Below are positions 53,672 through 62,614 of a stretch of DNA of 64,000 nt, in pieces. The stretch is from Succinivibrio dextrinosolvens (lineage in GTDB: Bacteria > Pseudomonadota > Gammaproteobacteria > Enterobacterales > Succinivibrionaceae): contig NZ_CP047056.1 of NCBI RefSeq assembly GCF_011065405.1, positions 1,262,747 through 1,326,746 of the forward strand. The letters are read 5' to 3'. Both the position numbers and the translations under genes were made by a program. Every line of letters begins with the position of its first letter. Position 1 is the first letter of the stretch. The notes under the pieces were generated by a model. It was not told the origin of the DNA. It made no database searches and saw nothing but the letters and a program-made list of their open reading frames with translations.

Positions 53672-56236
53672 TTATTTCTTAATCAGCTGACTCTTTAGAG
53701 TCCAGATGTTAGTTGCGTAATCCTTAATAGATCTGTCCGAGCTGAAAATACCCATGGTTGCAGAGTTAATCATGGCAGCTTTAGCCCACTTTGCCTTGTC
53801 CTTAAACATCTTCTGTGCTCTCTGATGAGCTGCCTTATATGATGCAAAGTCTGCCAATACTAGGAAAGGATCACCGTTGTTCAGAAGTGAACTCTTGATT
53901 GAGGACAATGCACCAGGCTGTCCCGGAGTAAAGAAGTCAGAATCAAGCCAGTCAACTACAGCCTTCAGATCATGATCAGCGTTGTAGTAATCCCATGGAT
54001 TGTAACGAGGCTTCAATTTCTGAACTTCTTCAACACTCAGACCGAAGATGAAGTTGTTTTCGATACCAGCTTGCTCAACAATCTCGATGTTGGCTCCATC
54101 CATAGTACCCAAGGTTAGAGCTCCATTCATAGAGAATTTCATGTTTGAAGTACCTGAAGCTTCATAACCAGCAGTTGAAATCTGCTCAGAAATATCTGCT
54201 GCAGGAATAATCTTCTCTGCAAGACTTACTCTGTAGTTAGGAATGAATACAACCTTCAGCTTGCCCTTAATACGCAAATCATTGTTGATCTTTTCACCAA
54301 CAGCATTGATTGCGAAAATAATGTCCTTGGCAAGAGTATAAGCAGGAGCAGCCTTAGCACCGAAGATAAATACCTGAGGAACGATATCCTGATCTGGATC
54401 TTCAAGAAGACTCTTGTACAGAGACATAATGTACAGAAGATTCAAGTGCTGACGTTTATACTCATGAAGTCTCTTAACCTGAACATCAAACAGAGCATTA
54501 GGATCAACCTCAACTCCGCACAGCTCCTTGATGGTCTTAGCAAGAGCAACCTTGTTATCATGCTTGATCTTCATGAAACGATCCTGATATTCTTTCTTGT
54601 CAGCATATTTCTTTAATGCTTCACACTTATCAAGATCTAAAGGCCAATCCTTACCTGCAACATCATTGTATAACTCGGCAAGACCTCTGTTGCATGAGAG
54701 TATCCAACGACGTGGTGTTACACCATTTGTTACATTGCAGAACTTGTTTGGCCACAGCTGAGCATAGTCAGGGAACAGATCCTCTTTTACAAGCTTAGAG
54801 TGAATCTTAGCAACACCGTTAACATGCTCTGAGGTAATTACGCACAGATTTGCCATGCGAACCTTTCTCACCTCACCTTCTTCAATGATGGAGAGCTTAG
54901 ACTTCATTTCGTTATTGCCAGGCCACTTAGCTTCTACGGGACCATTTAAGAAACGGAAGTTGATCTCGTAGATCAGTTCAAGATGACGAGGTAACAGTTT
55001 CTCGAAAATATAAACAGGCCACTTCTCTAATGCTTCTGGAAGCAGAGTGTGGTTGGTGTAATTGAATGATTTTGAGGTAATATCCCATGCCTGCTCATAT
55101 GATAAACCTTCCTCATCAATCAGAAGTCTCATCAGCTCAGGAATAGCAATTGTTGGGTGAGTATCATTCAGCTGAATAGCGATCTTTGAGGCAAACTCAC
55201 TGAAATCATTATGATGTGATCTCTTATATCTACGAAGAATATCGCGAAGAGAACATGCACAGAAGAAGTACTGCTGAGTCAAGCGTAATTCTTTACCAGC
55301 TTCGGTTGAATCGTTTGGATAGAGAACCTTAGAAATAGTTTCAGCCAATGACTTTTCTGTCTGAGCATCAACATAACCACCGGCATTGAAAACGTCCCAG
55401 TTGAACTGTTCGGTTGAGCGTGATTCCCATAAACGAAGAATTGCAACAGATGAACCTCTGTAACCTACAACTGGGATATCCCAAGGCACACCTTTAATCA
55501 TGCTTGATGGATGCCATACAGAACACTGTGAGCCATCAGGAGCGGTCTGCTTCTCAACATATCCGCCAAGAGGGATGTTCTGAACAGACTCAGGACGGCA
55601 GACTTCCCAAGGGCAGCCGTACTCTCTCCATGAATCAGGACGTTCAACCTGCTTACCAGCACGGATTTCCTGTCTGAATAAGCCATTTTCGTAATGAATA
55701 CCGTAACCTACACAAGGATAGTTGCAGGTTGCAAGTGAATCCATAAAGCAGGCAGCCAGACGACCTAGGCCACCGTTACCTAGAGCCATATCAGGCTCTT
55801 CCTCGCAAATATCGTTGATATCTAATCCAAATTCCTTCAATGCTTCGCGAGCAACATCGAATTTTTCCAGGTTGGTAAGATTATTGATGGTTAATCTTCC
55901 CATTAAGAATTCTGCTGATAAATAATGCACTGCACGTGTATCATTCTTTGCGTGTGTTTGCTGAGTATCAGTCAGTCGACCGAAAATATCCTCATTAACA
56001 GTTGCAACAAGAGCCTGCCACCAGGCTAGTTTACTTGCTTTTTCAGGAGAGGTACCGATAGTAGTACGAAGATGCTTTTCAACCTGCTCTTTAAATGCTT
56101 TTACCTGAGCTTTGTCTACAGTTGAAGTTGCCTTAACAGCTTTTGGTGCTGAGGTGGTTGTCTTAGCAGCAGCTTTTACAGGAGCTTTTGCTTTAACAGT
56201 GGTTTTTGATGTTTGTTTTTTTGAAGAAGTTGCCAT
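53672..56236 (-). CDS. glgP: Glycogen/maltodextrin phosphorylase with Lys/Ala-rich N-terminal tail
   Basis: An 854-residue phosphorylase that releases glucose-1-phosphate from alpha-1,4-glucans. Core motifs: ALGNGGLGRLAACFMDSLAT, NDTHP, and the pyridoxal-phosphate region EASGTSNMKFSMNGALTLGT. ATG 56236 is preferred (AGAGGAA upstream) over the open frame to 56317. The first 45 or so residues are Lys/Ala/Thr/Pro-rich (VKAKAPVKAAAKTTT), like histone H1-type tails, and are not part of the enzyme fold. It stands alone, with no other glg or mal genes in the window. Confidence 0.94.
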   Translation of the reverse strand: MATSSKKQTSKTTVKAKAPVKAAAKTTTSAPKAVKATSTVDKAQVKAFKEQVEKHLRTTIGTSPEKASKLAWWQALVATVNEDIFGRLTDTQQTHAKNDTRAVHYLSAEFLMGRLTINNLTNLEKFDVAREALKEFGLDINDICEEEPDMALGNGGLGRLAACFMDSLATCNYPCVGYGIHYENGLFRQEIRAGKQVERPDSWREYGCPWEVCRPESVQNIPLGGYVEKQTAPDGSQCSVWHPSSMIKGVPWDIPVVGYRGSSVAILRLWESRSTEQFNWDVFNAGGYVDAQTEKSLAETISKVLYPNDSTEAGKELRLTQQYFFCACSLRDILRRYKRSHHNDFSEFASKIAIQLNDTHPTIAIPELMRLLIDEEGLSYEQAWDITSKSFNYTNHTLLPEALEKWPVYIFEKLLPRHLELIYEINFRFLNGPVEAKWPGNNEMKSKLSIIEEGEVRKVRMANLCVITSEHVNGVAKIHSKLVKEDLFPDYAQLWPNKFCNVTNGVTPRRWILSCNRGLAELYNDVAGKDWPLDLDKCEALKKYADKKEYQDRFMKIKHDNKVALAKTIKELCGVEVDPNALFDVQVKRLHEYKRQHLNLLYIMSLYKSLLEDPDQDIVPQVFIFGAKAAPAYTLAKDIIFAINAVGEKINNDLRIKGKLKVVFIPNYRVSLAEKIIPAADISEQISTAGYEASGTSNMKFSMNGALTLGTMDGANIEIVEQAGIENNFIFGLSVEEVQKLKPRYNPWDYYNADHDLKAVVDWLDSDFFTPGQPGALSSIKSSLLNNGDPFLVLADFASYKAAHQRAQKMFKDKAKWAKAAMINSATMGIFSSDRSIKDYATNIWTLKSQLIKK

Positions 56237-56853
56237 AAAAAATTCCTCTTTAACTCCTTTGGTATATTTGATTATAACAAAGCGGAAAACCCTGTTCATA
56301 CTCAAAGTACTACACAATATTAAACCAAAATTCAGTTTTTTTCTTGAACAACCTCTTAACTTTCAAATAATTGTCCACTAATAATGGTGAAAATTTGAAA
56401 TTGGACATAAGAAATTCATACTTAGAAGATTAAACACTTTTTTTTGAGGTCACAGGATGGTTATCGATCTTTTGATAATCAATTTCTGATCCGTCCAATT
56501 ATCAAATAGAGCTCCGATCTTCCAAAATAAACAATTCCAACCTATATTCTGCCCTATGGACGTTGCAAACAGGAATAATGTTGAGAAATACTTAACAGCA
56601 GATAAAAACAAGCAAAAAGCATTAGAAAATGCATAAAGCCATACCAAAAAAATAAACATGACATTATCTTTAAACAAAGTTTCAGATAGGTGGTAATCAA
56701 ATTCTTTGAAAGACAGGGAATAAATAAGAAATGAGAGAAAGATAAAGTCAAAGAATGGAATCATCTCAATTATTCTGAAATGAAACGGTTATATGCATGC
56801 CTGTAGCTCTTCAAGAATAAAATTGGATGAAGGATCTCGTGGATACATTGAAC
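56237..56853. other. Gene-poor region upstream of glgP
   Basis: About 600 bases. A minus-strand frame at 56450-56764 encodes 104 residues rich in Phe/Leu, but has no ribosome-binding site and is AT-driven. On plus, MDVANRNNVEKYLTADKNKQ (from about 56556, ending at a TAA after 26 codons) has better protein character but is only a fragment. I accept neither as a gene. Confidence 0.35.
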
Positions 56854-56874
56854 TGCGCAGACACTGTCTGCGCA
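56854..56874 (-). terminator. Hairpin after the AAA/PD-(D/E)XK gene
   Basis: TGCGCAGAC-ACT-GTCTGCGCA, a 9-bp perfect stem 8 bases after the gene stop. The U tail on the minus strand is poor (GTTCAATGT), so it may be a transcript-stabilising hairpin. Confidence 0.5.
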
Positions 56875-56881
56875 ATAAAAA

Positions 56882-58657
56882 CTAATACTGCTGACAGTAA
56901 ACACAGTCAGGACCTGCAAAAACCATTGAGTAGGCTTTGATATTCCTGCCTTTAAAGTCTAATGCTGATTTATAGGCTGTAAGCTCTGCTGTGGCATCCT
57001 TGATGGCACTCTTTAAGGCGCTTTTACTCTTATCTCTGGCTTCTGTCTTTTTAAGATACTTAAGCTCAATAATATAAATACACTCGTCAGGCAGTCCCTT
57101 GTTTACGGTGATGACCAAATCTGGAAATTTTTCTCCCTCTTTTGGTACCTGCACAGACTGTTGCATCTTAACGTAGGTATTTACAATTGCCATGGTCTCT
57201 AACTTTGCATAAAGTGCAAGATTCAGAGCCATTTCATTCATTTGACTTAAAACCTGATTATTCATAATCCTGCTTAAGAACTCGGTACAGGACTCTGCAA
57301 AGGAGGAGATATCGTCTTCGCATGCAGTTAATGCTGACAGGTTGAGCTTTGGAGCCTTAAATTCAGTATTGTCTTTAAAGCGGAAATCTATCGTACATCT
57401 GGCAAAAAGCTTGGACATAAAACGATTTGGGATTTTTAAAGCCAGTTCACTTGGAGATGATTTTTCTCTCTCAATGGTCAGATAGCCTAAATAGTAGAGC
57501 ATGGATAAAAGCTGCTCTCGAGAATACTCTTTTAGCTGATTCAGATTGATGTTTTCAGAGAGTTTGTCAAGATAGAAAACACCCCCCTGCAGATAAGTAT
57601 CAATGATAAATTCCGCAGTTTCCTTTTGGGTTAAATTAAATAGCTGACTTAACTTGCTGCCATCCTGGTCAGAGGCAGGATCGAGATAATCCTCTGGATT
57701 TAGAAACACTCCTTTCTGACGGACTTTGTTCAGGAAGTAAAGACACATCGAGGAATTGTAGACTGTCTTATCAGCTTCAGCTGAAAAACAGTAGCCGTCA
57801 TAGACGGGTTTCATTCTCTCAATGATTTCTTTTGTGGTTACTCCTAGCTTTTCTACATCCACAAGCTTTGGAATAAGGATCTCAAGTTCATCCTCAGTAA
57901 AGCCAGCGTATTCGTTGAAACAATCTAAAGATGTAACATTTAACGCAATATTAAAGCCTGAGGTTAGTGAATCTAAGGAAACAGAGGAGACTCCAGTGAT
58001 AAAGGTCTTGGCTATAACATCACTGGCCTTGGCCTTTATTGCAGCATAAAAAGACTTAAGGAAACCATCCTTACTGGTTATATTCAGGAATAACTCTAAA
58101 TCTTTAGATAAAATCTCATTGGCAAAATTGTCATATTCGTCAATCATGACATAGAGTTTCTGGCTTCTTGAAAACTTTCTGTAGGCCTTGGAAAATTCAG
58201 TAAACAGAGTTGCAGCATCTGTTTTATCCATGTCTGAATAATCAAAACTAAAATCAGGATATCTGAGACAAAAATCATCAATGCCATCGGTTACAGCTAC
58301 AAAAAAACTGGTTAAAATCTTATTAAGATTACCTGTTGAAACAGCCGAGAAATCAAAATTGATTACATGGTAGCTGTTGTGAGTTGGGAGATTTAGATCA
58401 TAAATCTTTGTGCCAGAAAACAGCTCCTCATACCTGTCCAGATAGGAAATGTCGTAATAGCACTTGAGCATCTGCACAAAGGTAGACTTGCCAAAACGAC
58501 GGGGACGTAAGAGTACAGGATATTTACTCGTACCATTATCATCCAGGTATTTAATGGAGAGACTCTTATCAACAAAGGCCTGTTTTTCCTGACGGAATAA
58601 ATTAAATGTAACCTGTCCATAAGGATTATTAAGTAGTTTAACTGTACTCTCTGACAT
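56882..58657 (-). CDS. AAA-ATPase-like protein with C-terminal PD-(D/E)XK nuclease domain
   Basis: A 591-residue protein of the AAA-ATPase_like plus PDDEXK_9 type common in gut bacteria. The N-terminal part carries a Walker A variant LRPRRFGKST (about 51-60) and a Walker B LYVMIDEYDN (about 168-177). The C-terminal domain shows FPDLVITV and IYIIELKYLKK (about 524-551), the acidic and lysine residues of the nuclease fold. These proteins often occur in many copies per genome and their function is unclear; defence or mobile roles have been suggested. It stands alone here. Confidence 0.82.
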   Translation of the reverse strand: MSESTVKLLNNPYGQVTFNLFRQEKQAFVDKSLSIKYLDDNGTSKYPVLLRPRRFGKSTFVQMLKCYYDISYLDRYEELFSGTKIYDLNLPTHNSYHVINFDFSAVSTGNLNKILTSFFVAVTDGIDDFCLRYPDFSFDYSDMDKTDAATLFTEFSKAYRKFSRSQKLYVMIDEYDNFANEILSKDLELFLNITSKDGFLKSFYAAIKAKASDVIAKTFITGVSSVSLDSLTSGFNIALNVTSLDCFNEYAGFTEDELEILIPKLVDVEKLGVTTKEIIERMKPVYDGYCFSAEADKTVYNSSMCLYFLNKVRQKGVFLNPEDYLDPASDQDGSKLSQLFNLTQKETAEFIIDTYLQGGVFYLDKLSENINLNQLKEYSREQLLSMLYYLGYLTIEREKSSPSELALKIPNRFMSKLFARCTIDFRFKDNTEFKAPKLNLSALTACEDDISSFAESCTEFLSRIMNNQVLSQMNEMALNLALYAKLETMAIVNTYVKMQQSVQVPKEGEKFPDLVITVNKGLPDECIYIIELKYLKKTEARDKSKSALKSAIKDATAELTAYKSALDFKGRNIKAYSMVFAGPDCVYCQQY

Positions 58658-59283
58658 AAAGCTGTATCCTTAAATCTCTGCTGTCTTCATTATAGCAGAT
58701 ATGAGATCGAGCTGTAGTTTTGGGGTATAAAGATGCCGGAGTGGGAGGAGGAGAGAGAAGAAATCTAATGAAGAGTGATCTTTATGTAGAAATTGCAAAT
58801 TGTTTGAATAAAAAGAACTTGCTCCCATAATATAGGGAGCAGAATTATCTGACAGTACTCTCTATAACCTTATGCAGAGTGGCTTCAGTGACTTTAGGCT
58901 TTCTGCTTTTCTTTGTTTTGGTTTGTAACATGAGTCTTTGAATTCTTTGGATTATGCTTAGCTCAATCATAATCCATAAAAAAAATATTCTATGAGATAA
59001 CTAACTGATTAATTTATATTATTTTTTAAATACTCTTTTTCTATTCCGTGATGTGCTTCATATGGTGTTGTCGCCATACTATTGTGAAGCAATTCATCCC
59101 ACAGCCTATAGAAGAGGGGGGATTCTTGCTAGGAAAGGTTAAAATTTTATTTACACAGACTTAAAGATAGGGTGGATAATCATCCTCTCGGTAAAAAAAA
59201 CTAGTTCTCCCCCGCAGTTATGAGAAAGGATAATATTTGCAAATTAGTTATTTTAGGAAGGAGGAGTTTATAGAATATTCACT
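58658..59283. other. Degenerate region between the AAA gene and flhB
   Basis: About 620 bases without an intact gene. On the minus strand, pieces such as LFYRLWDELLHNSMATTPYE (near 59050-59115) and a 41-residue frame ending KVTEATLHKVIESTVR (near 58850-58975) have protein-like composition but no start signals and lie in different frames. They look like a decayed gene. No RNA gene is seen. Confidence 0.35.
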
Positions 59284-60411
59284 TTAGAACCGGAGCTCGT
59301 CAGGAATTTCTGGATTCATATTCAAATCACGAGGTCGCTGTTGAGATTTACCCTCTTTAAAAGCTTTCATCCCCATTACCCAGGCTAATACCTGAGCCAC
59401 AGCCTTGAAAAGACCTCTTGGAATTTCATTATCAAGTTCTGTAGTGTAGTAAAGAGAACGGGCCAAAGGAGGAAGAGGAATTACAGGAACGTTGGTTTCG
59501 CGGGCAATTTCTTTTATTTTTTCAGCAATTTCGTCTACACCTTTTGCCACCACGAGAGGAGCTGTCGTTCCATTAGGATCATATGAAAGAGCAACCGCGT
59601 AATGAGTAGGGTTAGTAACAACCACATCCGCTTGAGGTACCTTTGCCATCATACGCCGCGCAGCCATCTGATACTGTAACTGCTTAATTTTACCCTTAAT
59701 CTGAGGGTTACCTTCAGTGTTCTTGTACTCGTCCTTTACTTCCTGTTTAGTCATTCTAAGCTGCTTGAGATAATGCCATTTCTGATATGGGACATCTATA
59801 AGCACAATCGGCAGCATGGCACAAACCACAATAATCATAAACTGCAGAAGCAGAATCATTGCACGCTTAATAGCGCCGATAGGATCTAGATAGGATAAGG
59901 TTAAAACCTCACTTATTCGGCCAGAAAGCGCGAAATAACAGAATGATCCAATAAAAGCGACCTTAAGGACACCTTTTAAAAGCTCAATAATTGAATTTAA
60001 AGAAAAGATTCTGCCGATTCCGTTTACAGGGTTAAGCTTATCAAACTTAGGCTGATAGGCTTCGTGGGAAAAATTATATCCGCCAATAAAAGTATTTCCG
60101 TATATTCCGCAGATAAAAAGAATTACAGATATACAAAGAATTGGAAGACCGACCTCAGTAACATTGGCAACGAACAGACGACGAATTTCATCTACCGAAA
60201 AGATCTGGTCTCGTGTCAGAGTAAAGCTGTTATGCATGATCTGCTGGATTGCACGACCCAGCATTGAGGAGAAGCCCCATAAAGAAAGCACACCGGCAAG
60301 AAGAACAATAAAAGTCGCAGCTTCCTTTGAGCGAGGAACCTGTCCTTTGCGTCTGGCATCACTTATCTTTTTGCCAGTCGGTTGTTCTGTCTTGTCGTCG
60401 TTATCTGCCAT
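59284..60411 (-). CDS. flhB: Flagellar type III export protein FlhB
   Basis: A 375-residue export-gate protein (E. coli 382). The N-terminus DKTEQPTGKKISDARRKGQV matches FlhB, four hydrophobic segments follow (about 33-52, 85-110, 145-165, 183-206), and the self-cleavage site N267-P-T-H270 lies in VVVTNPTHYAVAL. Autocleavage switches export from hook to filament substrates. It is placed 10 bases after parE rather than with flhA and other flagellar genes, which is unusual; the flagellar class rather than injectisome is inferred from the N-terminus. Confidence 0.88.
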   Translation of the reverse strand: MADNDDKTEQPTGKKISDARRKGQVPRSKEAATFIVLLAGVLSLWGFSSMLGRAIQQIMHNSFTLTRDQIFSVDEIRRLFVANVTEVGLPILCISVILFICGIYGNTFIGGYNFSHEAYQPKFDKLNPVNGIGRIFSLNSIIELLKGVLKVAFIGSFCYFALSGRISEVLTLSYLDPIGAIKRAMILLLQFMIIVVCAMLPIVLIDVPYQKWHYLKQLRMTKQEVKDEYKNTEGNPQIKGKIKQLQYQMAARRMMAKVPQADVVVTNPTHYAVALSYDPNGTTAPLVVAKGVDEIAEKIKEIARETNVPVIPLPPLARSLYYTTELDNEIPRGLFKAVAQVLAWVMGMKAFKEGKSQQRPRDLNMNPEIPDELRF

Positions 60412-60420
60412 ACCTTAAGT

Positions 60421-62337
60421 TTAGTCTAGCAATTCAGCCTTGTCGCCATTATTTTCAATCCACTGACGTCGATCGGCTGCGCGTTTGCTGGACAGCAACA
60501 TATCCATTAGAGCAAAGGTGCCTTCGTCAGCCTCAGTTGTGAGAGTAAGCTGCATCAGACGACGAGATTCAGGAGCAAGAGTGGTTTCTCTTAACTGCTC
60601 AGGATTCATCTCACCTAATCCCTTGAATCGCTGAATCTTGATATTCTCTTTTTTGATGCCTTTTCTTAAAAGCTGATTCTGTTTTACCTCGAGCTCATCT
60701 TCATCCAGGGCATATTCCTTGATTTTTCCAGAATCGATTCTGAACAGAGGAGGACAGGCCACAAAAACGTGACCTTCACGAACAAGCTGAGTGAAGTGCT
60801 TAACAAAAAGGCCGCACAAAAGAGTACCGATATGAAGACCGTCAGAATCGGCATCAGCAAGAATACAGATCTTGTTGTAACGAAGACCTTCAAGAGAATC
60901 TGCATCAGGCTCAACTCCAATGGCAATAGATATCGCTCTGATTTCTTCTGAAGCCAGAGCCTCTGCAGAAGACTTCTCCCACGTATTAAGAATTTTGCCT
61001 CGCAGAGGAAGGATCGCCTGACAGCTTGAATCTCTGGCCTGTCTTGCAGAACCACCTGCTGAGTCACCCTCTACAATAAAAAGCTCTCCTCTTGACGGAT
61101 CGGTTGAAGTACAATCCACAAGTTTTCCTGGAAGAGCTGGACCACGAGTAATCTTCTTGCGCTCAACAATCTTGGCGGAATTCTCTCGCTCTCTTGCAGA
61201 TTCAATTATCAGATTAGCTATAACAGTTGCCTTTTCAACATTGGCGTTAAGCCATAAAGAAAATCTGTCCGAAATAATACCGTCAACCAAAGCTGCAATA
61301 TGACGAGAAGAAAGTTTTTCCTTAGTCTGTCCTGCAAACTGAGGATCTCTCATTTTAAGGGAAATAACATAGCTGCATCTTGTCCAAACATCATCAGCTG
61401 TAATCTTGATTCCACGAGGAAGTAGATTATGAAGCTCGCAGAACTCTCTAATAGCAGTGGTAAGACCACTTCTGAAGCCATTGACATGAGTGCCGCCATC
61501 TACCGTAGGGATCAGGTTTACAAAGGACTCGCCTATACAGTGAGTTCCACGACCTTCCATTTCCCAGCCTACAGCCCATTCCAGTTCTTCATCTTCATTT
61601 TTAACAACACCAAAAAATGGGGGCTGTGGCTCAATTACTCTGCCCTGAACCTGATTGGTAAGGTATGTCTGAAGATTGCCGTTGTATGTCCACTGATCGG
61701 TGGTATTGCGGATCTTGTCAATAAAGTTAATAGTCAGCCCTTCGCACAGGACAGCCTTGGCCTTTAACAGATGTTTTAACGTCTGAACATTAAATCTGAT
61801 ATCGTCAAAATATGGTTCATCAGGCCAAAAATGCACAGTTGTGCCAGTATTCTTTTTGCCGCAGGTACCGATTACCTGAAGATCCTCTGTCTTTTTTCCG
61901 TACTCATAAACAATGCGATAAATATTACCGTCACGCTTTACCGTAGCGGAAAGCTTTTTAGATAGAGCATTTACGACAGATACACCTACACCGTGCAGAC
62001 CGCCCGAGAACTTGTAGCTGTCTGAATTAAACTTGCCACCGGCATGAAGCTTAGTGAGAATAAGCTCAATTGCAGGAATTTTTTCAATAGGATGAAGATC
62101 CACAGGCATACCTCTTCCATTATCTTCAACCTCAAGAGATTCATCCTCATGCAAAGTAACATTAATTACGGAAGCAAAACCAGCAACAGCCTCATCCACA
62201 CTGTTATCAATAACTTCCATACCCAGATGATTTGGATTCTGAGTATCAGTGTACATGCCAGGTCTTCTGCGAACCGGTTCTAGACCTTTTAATACCTCAA
62301 TGGAAGCGCCAGTATAATCTTTTACGTTTTCTGTCAT
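60421..62337 (-). CDS. parE: DNA topoisomerase IV subunit B
   Basis: A 638-residue type II topoisomerase ATPase subunit (E. coli 630) that decatenates daughter chromosomes. The ATP-binding part has EVIDNSVDEAVAG and GGLHGVGVSVVNALS, and the TOPRIM domain EGDSAGGSARQARD and DADSDGLHIGTLL. Absence of the GyrB-specific insert and the N-terminal sequence favour ParE over GyrB. flhB follows after 10 bases on the same strand; parC is not in the window. Confidence 0.94.
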   Translation of the reverse strand: MTENVKDYTGASIEVLKGLEPVRRRPGMYTDTQNPNHLGMEVIDNSVDEAVAGFASVINVTLHEDESLEVEDNGRGMPVDLHPIEKIPAIELILTKLHAGGKFNSDSYKFSGGLHGVGVSVVNALSKKLSATVKRDGNIYRIVYEYGKKTEDLQVIGTCGKKNTGTTVHFWPDEPYFDDIRFNVQTLKHLLKAKAVLCEGLTINFIDKIRNTTDQWTYNGNLQTYLTNQVQGRVIEPQPPFFGVVKNEDEELEWAVGWEMEGRGTHCIGESFVNLIPTVDGGTHVNGFRSGLTTAIREFCELHNLLPRGIKITADDVWTRCSYVISLKMRDPQFAGQTKEKLSSRHIAALVDGIISDRFSLWLNANVEKATVIANLIIESARERENSAKIVERKKITRGPALPGKLVDCTSTDPSRGELFIVEGDSAGGSARQARDSSCQAILPLRGKILNTWEKSSAEALASEEIRAISIAIGVEPDADSLEGLRYNKICILADADSDGLHIGTLLCGLFVKHFTQLVREGHVFVACPPLFRIDSGKIKEYALDEDELEVKQNQLLRKGIKKENIKIQRFKGLGEMNPEQLRETTLAPESRRLMQLTLTTEADEGTFALMDMLLSSKRAADRRQWIENNGDKAELLD

Positions 62338-62614
62338 ATAAATCTAAAGTATGTGAATCTTTGCAAATTAATATTCCCCTTAATTTTAGCAAAAAGCATT
62401 GATAAAAGCACATTAGAGGAATTGTTAAGGATGGTTTATTGTGCAGAAAGACAGAATATTTCTATAAAGGTAATTACTGATTTTCAAACAAAAGCAGCAG
62501 GAACTTGTTTTAGAAAAAATGCCAAAAGATTAGATCTAAAAACCACAGAAAGAAAGGAAACAGAAAGAGATATCAACATTTAGCTTTTTTAAGACTTGAA
62601 AATGATGTTATCTC
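62338..62614. other. Intergenic region between parE and the histidine kinase
   Basis: 277 bases. A plus-strand frame from GTG 62353 to 62583 (76 residues, Lys/Thr-rich) lacks a ribosome-binding site and a recognisable family, so I do not accept it. The parE promoter should lie here on the minus strand. Confidence 0.35.

Noticed and set aside
56450-56764. 104-residue Phe/Leu-rich minus-strand frame
   Set aside because: No ribosome-binding site, composition follows the local AT bias, and overlapping frames on both strands look equally good.
62353-62583. 76-residue plus-strand frame between parE and the histidine kinase
   Set aside because: GTG start without ribosome-binding site, no recognisable family, and it lies in the region expected to hold the parE promoter.
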